A stretch of DNA of 64,000 nt. Origin: Rhodothermales bacterium. GTDB lineage: Bacteria; Bacteroidota; Rhodothermia; Rhodothermales; JAHQVL01. How positions within the stretch are numbered: the first letter of the stretch is position 1; each line of letters opens with the position of its first letter. Made by a program: the position numbers and the translations under genes. The notes beneath the pieces are model-generated. The model saw only the letters and a list, made by a program, of their open reading frames with translations. It did not search any database and had not been told where the DNA came from. The stretch lies in NCBI GenBank assembly GCA_041391505.1, contig JAWKNW010000006.1:62001-126000 (forward strand), written 5' to 3'. This document shows positions 54,765 through 61,820 of the stretch, piece after piece.

Positions 54765-56150
54765 TCACATCGACGGGACGACCTTCATCGCAAGCGGATC
54801 CCAGTCGACCGTGCGTTTCTCGATATAGCTCGTGTTGGTGAGCAGCGCCGGCGCGGCGGCGCGGTAGCCGTACGCCGGGTCTTCGAGCACCTTCCCGCCT
54901 TCGCGAAGGGCGGTGAAGAAGTTGTTGAAGTGGTCGTACCGACTGTCGTAGCTCCCGGGTGCGCGGTAGACCTCTTCGGTCGTCGACCGCAGCTCGGGGC
55001 GCTCCGGCTCCGGATACTTCTCGCGGTACTCGGTGCGCGCCTGCTCCTGGATGGCGTCGGTGAACGTGCCGATGGACAGCCCGGGTTCGGGGTTCGGCGC
55101 CAGCCGGCTCAGGATCGTGCTCGACCCGGTGATGGTGATGACCCCTTCGTTGCCGATGAACCGGAACGAGGTGCCGTCGCCGCCGCCGCCGTCGGCGAAG
55201 TTGACCGACAGCGCCACCGTAAAGGCCGGATGCGAGTCCGTCTCGGGATAGTCGTACAGCCCGAGCATGACATCCGGGGCATCGCGTCCGTCGAGCCAGT
55301 AGCGCAACCCGCCGGTCGACATGATGCGCGTCGGACCGTTCGAGTTGAGCACGAGATGGATGCCCGTGAACAGGTGCACGAACAGGTCGCCGGGGATGCC
55401 GGTGCCGTAGTCGTAGTAATTGCGCCAGCGGAAGAAGCGGATGGGATCGAAGGGGCGTTTGGGCGCATGCCCGATGAAGCCGTCCCAGTCGACCGTCTCC
55501 GGCGAGGCATCGGGCGGGACGGTGTATTGCCACGCGCCCATGGCGGAGTTCCGGTTGATCCGGGCTTCCACCATGTTCAGCTTGCCGATCGAGCCGGCGC
55601 GGTACAGGTCGCGCGCCTTCTCGTAGATGAGCGAACTGGCATGCTGGCTGCCGACCGTCATCAGCTTGCCGGTCTTTTTGGCCGCCTGGAGGACGGCCGG
55701 ACCCTCGTCGATGTGCTGCACCATCGGCTTTTCGCAATAGACAGCTTTGCCGGCCTCGAGCGCGTCGATCGTGATGCGCTGGTGCCAGTGGTCCGGCGTC
55801 GCGATGATGACCGCGTCGACGTCGCTCCGGCGCAGAATCTCGCGGTAGTCGCGCGTCGTGAAGACGTCCTTGCCGAACGCCTCCTTCGCATGGGCCAGCC
55901 GGCCGTCGTAGGCGTCGGCCGCGGCGACGAACTCGACGCCGTCGACCATCAGTGCGGTCCGCGTGTCGCCATACCCCATGCCGCCCATCCCGATGGTGGC
56001 GACGCGGATCATGTCGTTCGGTCCGTAGCGTACCCGCGACGGCTCGCGGAAGAGGTCGTAGGTGCGTGCGCCGGCCGGCAGGGCGGCGAGGGCGGCCGGC
56101 GACGTCGCCGCCAGGCGAAGGAAGTCGCGGCGCGAGGTGTACTTGGACAT
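54765..56150 (-). CDS. Tat-exported Gfo/Idh/MocA family oxidoreductase
   Basis: A 461-residue NAD(P)-dependent sugar dehydrogenase. The N-terminus MSKYTSRRDFLRLAATSPAA is a twin-arginine signal, then the Rossmann motif IRVATIGMGGMGYGDT and the family's CEKPMVQ motif (KAVYCEKPMVQHIDEGPAV) with the catalytic lysine. The C-terminal substrate domain contains YDYGTGIPGDLFVHLFTGIH. Export by Tat implies that it leaves the cytoplasm with its cofactor bound, as in glucose-fructose oxidoreductase-like members that recycle NAD(P) internally. Likely oxidises a glycoside to a 3-keto sugar; this is inference from neighbours. Confidence 0.88.
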   Translation of the reverse strand: MSKYTSRRDFLRLAATSPAALAALPAGARTYDLFREPSRVRYGPNDMIRVATIGMGGMGYGDTRTALMVDGVEFVAAADAYDGRLAHAKEAFGKDVFTTRDYREILRRSDVDAVIIATPDHWHQRITIDALEAGKAVYCEKPMVQHIDEGPAVLQAAKKTGKLMTVGSQHASSLIYEKARDLYRAGSIGKLNMVEARINRNSAMGAWQYTVPPDASPETVDWDGFIGHAPKRPFDPIRFFRWRNYYDYGTGIPGDLFVHLFTGIHLVLNSNGPTRIMSTGGLRYWLDGRDAPDVMLGLYDYPETDSHPAFTVALSVNFADGGGGDGTSFRFIGNEGVITITGSSTILSRLAPNPEPGLSIGTFTDAIQEQARTEYREKYPEPERPELRSTTEEVYRAPGSYDSRYDHFNNFFTALREGGKVLEDPAYGYRAAAPALLTNTSYIEKRTVDWDPLAMKVVPSM

Positions 56151-56176
56151 GGTGCTCTCCGTTTATCGTGCGAAAC

Positions 56177-57025
56177 TCAGGCGCTCAGCGCGTCGATCAC
56201 GCCGCGCATGTACGAGAAGGACTGCTTCATACCCGGCATCGGGTCGTCGGCGAAGATCTCGTACTCGAGGTTGACATAGCCCTGGTAATTCATCGCCATC
56301 AGCTGCTTGAAGATGCCTACGATGGGCATCTTGCCCTCGCCGACAGCGACCTGGCTGTCGCGTTCCGAGAGGTCGCCGAGGTCCTTGACGTGCATGTCCA
56401 GGACGCGCGGGCCGGCCTCCTTGATGGCCTCGACCACATCCACGCCCGTCCGCGCCGTATGGCCCACATCGACGCAGCATCCCACCCGCGGGTCCATGTT
56501 TTTCACCACGGCGATCACGTCCGCCGGCCCCGGGAAATAGCTGTCCTCCGGTCCGTGGTTGTGGATGGCGGCCTTGATGTTGTATTCCTTGACGAACCGC
56601 TCGATGCGCGGCACGATCTCGGGCTTCGGCGCGCACACGATGAGCGGGAATCCGGCGTGCTTCGCGTATTCGAAGACGGACCGGACGTAGTCGTCGGTGT
56701 CTTCGTGGATGGTGATGTTGCCGCCCCCGACGATGTGCAGGCCGGCGTTCTCGAATTCCTTGCGCCCGGCCTTCACGTCGTCGGCCGACAGCTCCTGTTC
56801 GAGGTGAAACGACTTGATGTTGATGTTCGTGATCCCCAGCTCCTGCATCATGGCGATGGCCTGGGCGCGGGGGAATTTGCGGAGCGAGTAGCTCGCCACG
56901 CCCAGCTTGATCGCCGTGGCGGCGCCGGATGCGCTTCCGAGACGGCGGGCGCCGTAGAAAGGCAGGGCGTAGGCGCCCAGGGCGCCGGTTGCGGCGTTTC
57001 TGAAAAAGTCTCTGCGTGAACTCAT
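56177..57025 (-). CDS. Tat-exported sugar phosphate isomerase/epimerase-like protein
   Basis: A 282-residue TIM-barrel protein of the AP_endonuc_2/xylose-isomerase-like family. Start taken at MSSRRDFFRNAATGALGAYA, a Tat signal; an ATG 14 codons upstream gives no better signal. Visible are KLGVASYSLRKFPRAQAIAM, NINIKSFHLE, AAIHNHGPEDSYFPGPADVI, RVGCCVDVGHTARTGVDVVE and YVNLEYEIFADDPMPGMKQS with the expected His/Asp/Glu metal ligands. Lies 26 bases upstream of the MocA-type gene. Probable role: isomerisation or lyase step on keto-sugars outside the cytoplasm. Confidence 0.87.
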   Translation of the reverse strand: MSSRRDFFRNAATGALGAYALPFYGARRLGSASGAATAIKLGVASYSLRKFPRAQAIAMMQELGITNINIKSFHLEQELSADDVKAGRKEFENAGLHIVGGGNITIHEDTDDYVRSVFEYAKHAGFPLIVCAPKPEIVPRIERFVKEYNIKAAIHNHGPEDSYFPGPADVIAVVKNMDPRVGCCVDVGHTARTGVDVVEAIKEAGPRVLDMHVKDLGDLSERDSQVAVGEGKMPIVGIFKQLMAMNYQGYVNLEYEIFADDPMPGMKQSFSYMRGVIDALSA

Positions 57026-57113
57026 GGGGTGAAAACCGTTAAGGGCGTTGGACCTTCCGTCCGTCAACCGAAGCGGAAGGCGAGGCGAGGAGGCCTGCCG
57101 GCCGGCTGCTCGA

Positions 57114-57935
57114 TTACAGCCGGCGTACCTTGATATTCCGATACCACACGTCGTCGTTATGGTCCTGCAGCACGATGTGGCCGGCGTGTTTGTCGCCGAA
57201 GCCCTCGATCGGGGCGTATTTGCTGAGTGCGAGCAGCGAATCCATCCGCGACGAGCCGAGATCGTATTCGAGCGTTTTCTGACCGTTCAGCCAGTGCTCG
57301 GCATGGTTGCCGTCAAAAACGATCTTGCCCTGATTCCACTCGCCGACCGGGTTCAGCTTCTTGTTCGCGGGCGGGATGAGATCGTAGAGGCCGGCGGCGG
57401 TCCGGTTGCCGTCCCGACCCATCTTAGCGTCGGGATGCAGGTCGTCATCCAGCACCTGGTACTCGAAACCGAGCGGGTTGCCTTCGGACATGGACTCGAT
57501 CACGTTGTACTTGATGCCGCTGTTGGCCCCCGGAGCCACCTTCCACTCGAACGAAAGCTCGAAATTCTCGTACGGCTCGATGGTCATGATATCTCCGCCG
57601 GCCATCGGTTGGCCGTCGGCCATGAGGGGCACCTTGCCGCTGGCGATCTTGTGGATCACGCCGTCCTCGATCGTCCAGTGCTCGGTGGGCACGTGATCTT
57701 TCCGGTAGCCTCGCCACCCGTCGAACGTCTTGCCGTCGAAGAGCAGGACCCAGCCGGCCTGCTTCTCGGCGGCCGTTAGCGTATTCAGCGCGGCCATCTC
57801 GTGGCCGGCCGCCGCCGCCGGAGCGCTGTGGTCGCCGGGCGTGTCCGACTCGCAGCCGGCGGTGAAAAACAGGGCGAGGACGGCCAGCGCCGCCAGGGAA
57901 ACAGGGCGGGATGCGTTTGATACAACGCGCTTCAT
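57114..57935 (-). CDS. DUF1080 (3-keto-disaccharide hydrolase) lipoprotein
   Basis: A 273-residue exported lipoprotein (LALFFTAGCESDTPGD lipobox). The mature part is the DUF1080 concanavalin-like domain: GWVLLFDGKTFDGWRGY at its start, WTIEDGVIHKIASG, FELSFEWKVAPGANSGIKYN, and HIVLQDHNDDVWYRNIKVRR at its end, all characteristic. Members hydrolyse 3-keto-glycosides. It is the first gene of the five-gene minus-strand cluster and faces a 523-base divergent spacer that should hold the operon promoter. Confidence 0.9.
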   Translation of the reverse strand: MKRVVSNASRPVSLAALAVLALFFTAGCESDTPGDHSAPAAAAGHEMAALNTLTAAEKQAGWVLLFDGKTFDGWRGYRKDHVPTEHWTIEDGVIHKIASGKVPLMADGQPMAGGDIMTIEPYENFELSFEWKVAPGANSGIKYNVIESMSEGNPLGFEYQVLDDDLHPDAKMGRDGNRTAAGLYDLIPPANKKLNPVGEWNQGKIVFDGNHAEHWLNGQKTLEYDLGSSRMDSLLALSKYAPIEGFGDKHAGHIVLQDHNDDVWYRNIKVRRL

Positions 57936-58458
57936 GCGACTCTCAGGTAAGCGAAAAGGGACAGGGTGCTGTGGGAGGTGGCGTAGCTCGACCCCGTATG
58001 TAACGTCGATCCAGCGACCGGCATAAAAAATACACGCTTACCCAGGAGGAGTCAAATACGCCGACGATATCCACAGGGCCATCGCATGCTCGCCGTGGCC
58101 GTGAGCAGCGTAGGGGAGTCTGGGTGCATGGGAGCATTTTTTACCGCAAAACCTCCCATAACCCCATACGCCCAGACCGGGAGATGCTCACGATTGAAGA
58201 GAATGCGATTGCCCGGACGATATCCTGACGCCGCGGTGCTGCTATAAAAAGCGCTGCTATAGCTATAAAAAAGGCGCGGACATAAAAAAACAGCCTGATG
58301 CGGACACCAGACTGTTGGAGATAGCGCCCTTCCTACCGATCTGCCGAAGTACAGCCCCTTTTCGACAGATCTGCAAGAACTACAGGGTTCGCTACCTGTA
58401 CTCTGGATATCGTCCGAACCCGGGGCAGCTTTACCAACCTCTTACAGAAAAACATACT
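57936..58458. other. 523-base divergent intergenic region
   Basis: No gene is seen. The left part should hold the promoter for the sugar cluster (minus) and the right part the leader of the thioredoxin-like gene (plus). GCTATAAAAA occurs at 58241-58250 and GCTATAAAAAA at 58262-58272 with a partial GCTATA between them. Around 58289-58315 an imperfect hairpin (AACAG.CTG ... CAG.CTGTT) is followed on the minus strand by seven T, a possible leftward terminator. AT content is visibly higher than in the coding surroundings. I could not place a promoter with confidence. Confidence 0.5.
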
Positions 58459-59076
58459 ATGCGGGATAGATTGATCGACGAGCGACTCCGGCAGGCGCTC
58501 TCTCTCGAAGCGTTCCTGGCCCTCTGGGCCGCCAAACTGGCGATGCCGCTCAAGGGATTGGACAAGGACCAGCGCAAATATGTGTTTTATTCGCGCTACA
58601 ACTGGGAACGGCAGCAGCGCACGATAGCGGCCTACCGCATGTCGGATTCGCTGGCGCGGGCGGTGGATGCGATCGAGGAGCGGCAGGACTGGGTCCTCAT
58701 CACCGAAGACTGGTGCGTCGACTCGGCCTACGCGCTACCCGTCATCCAGGCGAGCGTCGCCCGCAACCCGTTGCTCTCGCTGCACATCCTGCCGCGCGAC
58801 GCGAACCTGGACGTCATGGACCGCTACCTCACGAACGGCGCCCGGAGCATCCCGCGCCTCGTGGTCTTCGGCGAGGCCGGGCGCGAGTGCTTCATCTGGG
58901 GGCCGGCGCCCGACGCGCTCATCGAGGCCCGCAACGGCTGGAAAGCAGCCGGCGTGCCCGGGCCCGAGATCTCGCAACGCAAGGTCGACTGGTACGAGGC
59001 CCGAGGCTGGGACGCCATCGATGCCGCCCTCGCGTCCGCCATCGCGACCAGCGCCTGCGTCCAGGAGACGCTCTAA
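58459..59076 (+). CDS. thioredoxin-fold protein with a CxxS active site
   Basis: A 205-residue cytoplasmic protein starting at MRDRLIDERLRQAL. The thioredoxin-like part spans about residues 75-200; the active-site region reads ITEDWCVDSAYALPVIQ, where family members usually have WCGDC, so the second cysteine is Ser. The cis-proline segment is visible as GARSIPRLVVF. Proteins of this thioredoxin_9-like family are common in Bacteroidota and Firmicutes; role unknown. Loss of the resolving Cys suggests a monothiol or non-redox function. Confidence 0.8.
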   Translation: MRDRLIDERLRQALSLEAFLALWAAKLAMPLKGLDKDQRKYVFYSRYNWERQQRTIAAYRMSDSLARAVDAIEERQDWVLITEDWCVDSAYALPVIQASVARNPLLSLHILPRDANLDVMDRYLTNGARSIPRLVVFGEAGRECFIWGPAPDALIEARNGWKAAGVPGPEISQRKVDWYEARGWDAIDAALASAIATSACVQETL

Positions 59077-59239
59077 GCGCGCCGGACAGAAATCGCGATG
59101 AAGAGCAGGTATTTGCGTCGGGTGGATGACGCATTCGTTCGGTTGAATTTCTTACCTTCCCCGTGCCCGTAAGAAACTGCGGGGCCGGATGCTGATTTTT
59201 CAAACGATACGGGTGCGCCCGATCTGCAATAGAGAAACG

Positions 59240-60055
59240 ATGGCCAAGACAGAGGAAACCTGGACGCCGAAACACGATCTCGCGCTGGTGTATCTGGCGC
59301 TCGCTCACGGAGCGGACAACGCGCTGTCCGATGAAGAACTGGAAACGATCATCGCCATGATCCGGGGCTGGGACGAAAGCCTCACCGAATCGGAAGCCCA
59401 GGAGATCGTGCTGGAGGCCATGGCCATCTACCTCCAGGAAAATGCGAGCGTCGAAGTGACGCGGACCATCCGCTCCCTGAAGGCCTCGCTCGACGAGGAC
59501 GGCCGCAAGCATGCCCTCATGGATGTGGTGCGCATCGCCGAGGCCGACGGCGTCCTCCTCAGCAGCGAGAGCAGCATGATCTCTACCCTGGCGGATATCT
59601 GGGGGCTCCGGGAGACCGGCTCCCGCCTCCTGGCGCAGACCACGGCGACCATCGCCGAGGATCCCGCCTGGAGCCTGCTGCACGACATGGCGCTCGTCTG
59701 CATCGTTCTGGCCCATAGCACCGATAATGACCTCAGCGCCGCCGAAATCGAGGCCATCCAGGAGCGCCTCCGGTTCTGGCAGCCGGATATGAGCCGGGAA
59801 GCGCTGCTCGAAGTGGTCCGCGAGGCCCTCCGCGCCTATGGCGCCGGCCCGGACCACCAGACCCTCGGCGCCTCGATCCGCAGCATCCGCGACGCCCTGC
59901 CGCCCATCCAGCGCATCGCCTTCCTGGACGACCTCATGCACATCGCGCGCGCCGACGGGCACATCAACCCGAACGAGGAGGCCATGCTGCACGACCTCTC
60001 CAGGGGATGGGGCGTCGATATCCGCCTCGCCGGCAAACGCACGATGCCCGACTGA
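59240..60055 (+). CDS. TerB-like protein with two tandem domains
   Basis: A 271-residue all-helical protein starting at MAKTEETWTPKHDLAL. Two repeats of the same pattern are visible: LALVYLALAHGADNALSDEELETI ... LMDVVRIAEADGVLLSSESSMI (about residues 11-115) and LVCIVLAHSTDNDLSAAEIEAI ... LDDLMHIARADGHINPNEEAML (about 150-258). Each has the TerB/DUF533-like (D/N)N-LS-E and ADG-E signatures. TerB-like proteins bind metal ions and are linked to stress responses; no other ter gene is adjacent. Convergent with rsgA, whose stop lies 10 bases away. Confidence 0.8.
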   Translation: MAKTEETWTPKHDLALVYLALAHGADNALSDEELETIIAMIRGWDESLTESEAQEIVLEAMAIYLQENASVEVTRTIRSLKASLDEDGRKHALMDVVRIAEADGVLLSSESSMISTLADIWGLRETGSRLLAQTTATIAEDPAWSLLHDMALVCIVLAHSTDNDLSAAEIEAIQERLRFWQPDMSREALLEVVREALRAYGAGPDHQTLGASIRSIRDALPPIQRIAFLDDLMHIARADGHINPNEEAMLHDLSRGWGVDIRLAGKRTMPD

Positions 60056-60064
60056 GCGCTCCGC

Positions 60065-61036
60065 TCAGCGGCCCGTGTCGGCGCCGGCGTAGGAGTCGAG
60101 CATGTTGAGGTAGCTGCGATACCGCGACGGGTGGATCTCGCCGGCATCGACGGCGTCCCGCACGGCGCATGCCGGCTCGTGGTCGTGCGTGCAGTTCGGG
60201 AAGTGGCACTCGTCGAGATACGGCCTGAATTCGACGAAGTAGTGGCTCAATTCGCCGGCTTCCACATCGTAAAGCCCGTACTCCCGGATGCCCGGCGTAT
60301 CCACCACGTACCCGCCTTCGGGAAGCGGATGCAGCGACGGGAAGGTGGTCGTGTGGCGCCCCTTGTTGGTCCGCTCGCTGACGGCGCCCGTCGCCAACGC
60401 GAGTTCGGGCGCCAGGGCATTCAGCAGGGTGGACTTGCCCGCGCCGGAAGGCCCCGTCAGCACGTTGGTTTTGCCCGCCAGCGCCTCGCGCAGCGTTTCC
60501 ATGCCCACGCCGCTCACGGCGCTGGTGCGGAGCACGGGGTAGCCGATGTCGGTGTAGATCGCCTCGAACGCATCGACCGCTTCTTCGTCTTCCGGGCGCA
60601 ACAGGTCGATCTTGTTGAGCACGATGCCGGCCGGCAGATGGTGGTATTCCGCCATCACGAGGAAGCGATCCACGAAGCCGGGGTTGGGCGCCGGCATGCG
60701 CACCGCCTGGATCACCCACGCCGCGTCGATGTTGGCGGCCAGCACGTGTTCGATCCCCACGCGTCGACCGGCGGCCCGCCGGCTCAACCGGTTGCGGCGC
60801 GGATGGATCGCGGAGATGGACCCCGTCTGGTCCGGATTCATCTGGAGCGTCACCCGATCGCCCACGGCCAGCGGGTTCGTCGCCTCCTTGTCCGATAGCC
60901 GGAATTTGCCCCGCATGCGGGCCGGCACGATCGTGTCGTCGACGCGCACATCGTGCCAGCTGCCGGTGCTGCGGACCACGATGCCTTCCACAGTCTCCGC
61001 CGGCTCTTCGTCGCGACGCTTGCGGTCAGCTTCCAT
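60065..61036 (-). CDS. rsgA: ribosome small subunit-dependent GTPase A
   Basis: Circularly permuted GTPase that checks late 30S subunit maturation. From MEADRKRRDEEPAETVEGIV the protein has 323 residues: OB domain (VRSTGSWHDVRVDD, GKFRLSDKEATNPLAVGDRV), then G4 (VLNKIDLL), G1 (LTGPSGAGKSTLLNAL), G3 (DTPGIREYGL) and the zinc knuckle CHFPNCTHDHEPAC. I prefer this start over ATGs at 61042 and 61084 because a GGAAGG box lies six bases before it. Confidence 0.94.
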   Translation of the reverse strand: MEADRKRRDEEPAETVEGIVVRSTGSWHDVRVDDTIVPARMRGKFRLSDKEATNPLAVGDRVTLQMNPDQTGSISAIHPRRNRLSRRAAGRRVGIEHVLAANIDAAWVIQAVRMPAPNPGFVDRFLVMAEYHHLPAGIVLNKIDLLRPEDEEAVDAFEAIYTDIGYPVLRTSAVSGVGMETLREALAGKTNVLTGPSGAGKSTLLNALAPELALATGAVSERTNKGRHTTTFPSLHPLPEGGYVVDTPGIREYGLYDVEAGELSHYFVEFRPYLDECHFPNCTHDHEPACAVRDAVDAGEIHPSRYRSYLNMLDSYAGADTGR

Positions 61037-61042
61037 ACGCAT

Positions 61043-61048
61043 CCTTCC
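61043..61048 (-). promoter_or_regulatory. Shine-Dalgarno box deciding the rsgA start
   Basis: GGAAGG on the minus strand, spaced six bases from ATG 61036. It touches the alternative ATG at 61042, which therefore cannot use it. Confidence 0.55.
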
Positions 61049-61211
61049 ACTCTGTGCCGCGCGGCGCTGAAACATGCGGCGCATGCCTCTCGTCTACCTC
61101 GTGAGACGCAACGGCGGGAGCCGGCAAACCGGAAGCCGGGACCGTCCGAAGAACGGCCGCGGCAAACGCCCGTTTTCGTTTCAACCCGGTGAACAATGGG
61201 ATATCGAGGCT

Positions 61212-61508
61212 ATGATCAAGCATAAAGAAGCATACAACGAGGCGCGAAGCGCATTCGATGGCTTGAAGATTGAAGAACAGGCCATCTTTCTGGTAGAAGC
61301 TGCCGTCTCGATGCTGGCGCATGGCATCGAGCAAATCGGCGCCATGATGGCCCGTCAATTCGACGACGAGCCGACAGGCAGCGAGGAAAACGGAACGGCT
61401 GAGCCGGCGAAAAGTACCACGAAAACCGGCGGCGCCGCGAAAACAAAACGCACCGCCACCCCGCGCAAGTCGCGAGCCGCCAAGCCGAAGAGTGATTCAT
61501 CGACCTGA
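61212..61508 (+). CDS. small protein with a histone-H1-like basic tail
   Basis: A 98-residue protein from MIKHKEAYNEARSAFDG. The N-terminal about 50 residues are predicted amphipathic helices (IEEQAIFLVEAAVSMLAHGI), and the last about 35 residues are a Lys/Ala/Thr/Pro-rich tail with KTKRTATPRKSRAAKPK, like the tails of bacterial histone-H1-like and HU-fusion proteins. I do not recognise the helical part. A second small gene follows after 8 bases. Possible roles are nucleoid association or phasin-like granule binding; neither is shown. Confidence 0.6.
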   Translation: MIKHKEAYNEARSAFDGLKIEEQAIFLVEAAVSMLAHGIEQIGAMMARQFDDEPTGSEENGTAEPAKSTTKTGGAAKTKRTATPRKSRAAKPKSDSST

Positions 61509-61516
61509 GAAGCCAC

Positions 61517-61756
61517 ATGGATGACGAGCACAAACACGGGCCCATCATTCAATTTAACGACTTGAATTTTCTCGGGAAAGCCGTATTCCTGGGCGGCATC
61601 CTGACCCGGGCCGCCACGCAGGTCGTCGATTCCGCCATCCGGGCCACGGCCGACGTCGTCGTCGAAACGCGCAAGGCGTTTCAGCAGGGGCTGGACCCGA
61701 ACGTCGAAGACGCCCACATCATCGAGGAAACGGACGAACGCCGGCGGAAATCGTAG
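61517..61756 (+). CDS. small hypothetical protein
   Basis: A 79-residue protein (MDDEHKHGPIIQFNDLNF...). The central part (LGKAVFLGGILTRAATQVVD, then RATADVVVETRKAFQQG) looks like one long amphipathic helix, and the ends are charged. No family recognised. Its tight spacing to the preceding small gene and a similar ILV-A-rich helix suggest that the two products work together. Convergent with lon. Confidence 0.55.
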   Translation: MDDEHKHGPIIQFNDLNFLGKAVFLGGILTRAATQVVDSAIRATADVVVETRKAFQQGLDPNVEDAHIIEETDERRRKS

Positions 61757-61783
61757 CCGGCGTTCGCCCTTCGTTTCGTAGCT

Positions 61784-61810
61784 AAAAAACCGTTTCGGTC
61801 GTCCCCGACC
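61784..61810 (-). terminator. candidate terminator after lon
   Basis: On the minus strand GGTCG-ggga-CGACC, then GAAACGG and six T, starting 10 bases past the lon stop. The stem is short and offset from the T-run. The A-run on the plus strand would not serve the convergent small genes. Confidence 0.45.
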
Positions 61811-61820
61811 ACACCCGGGC

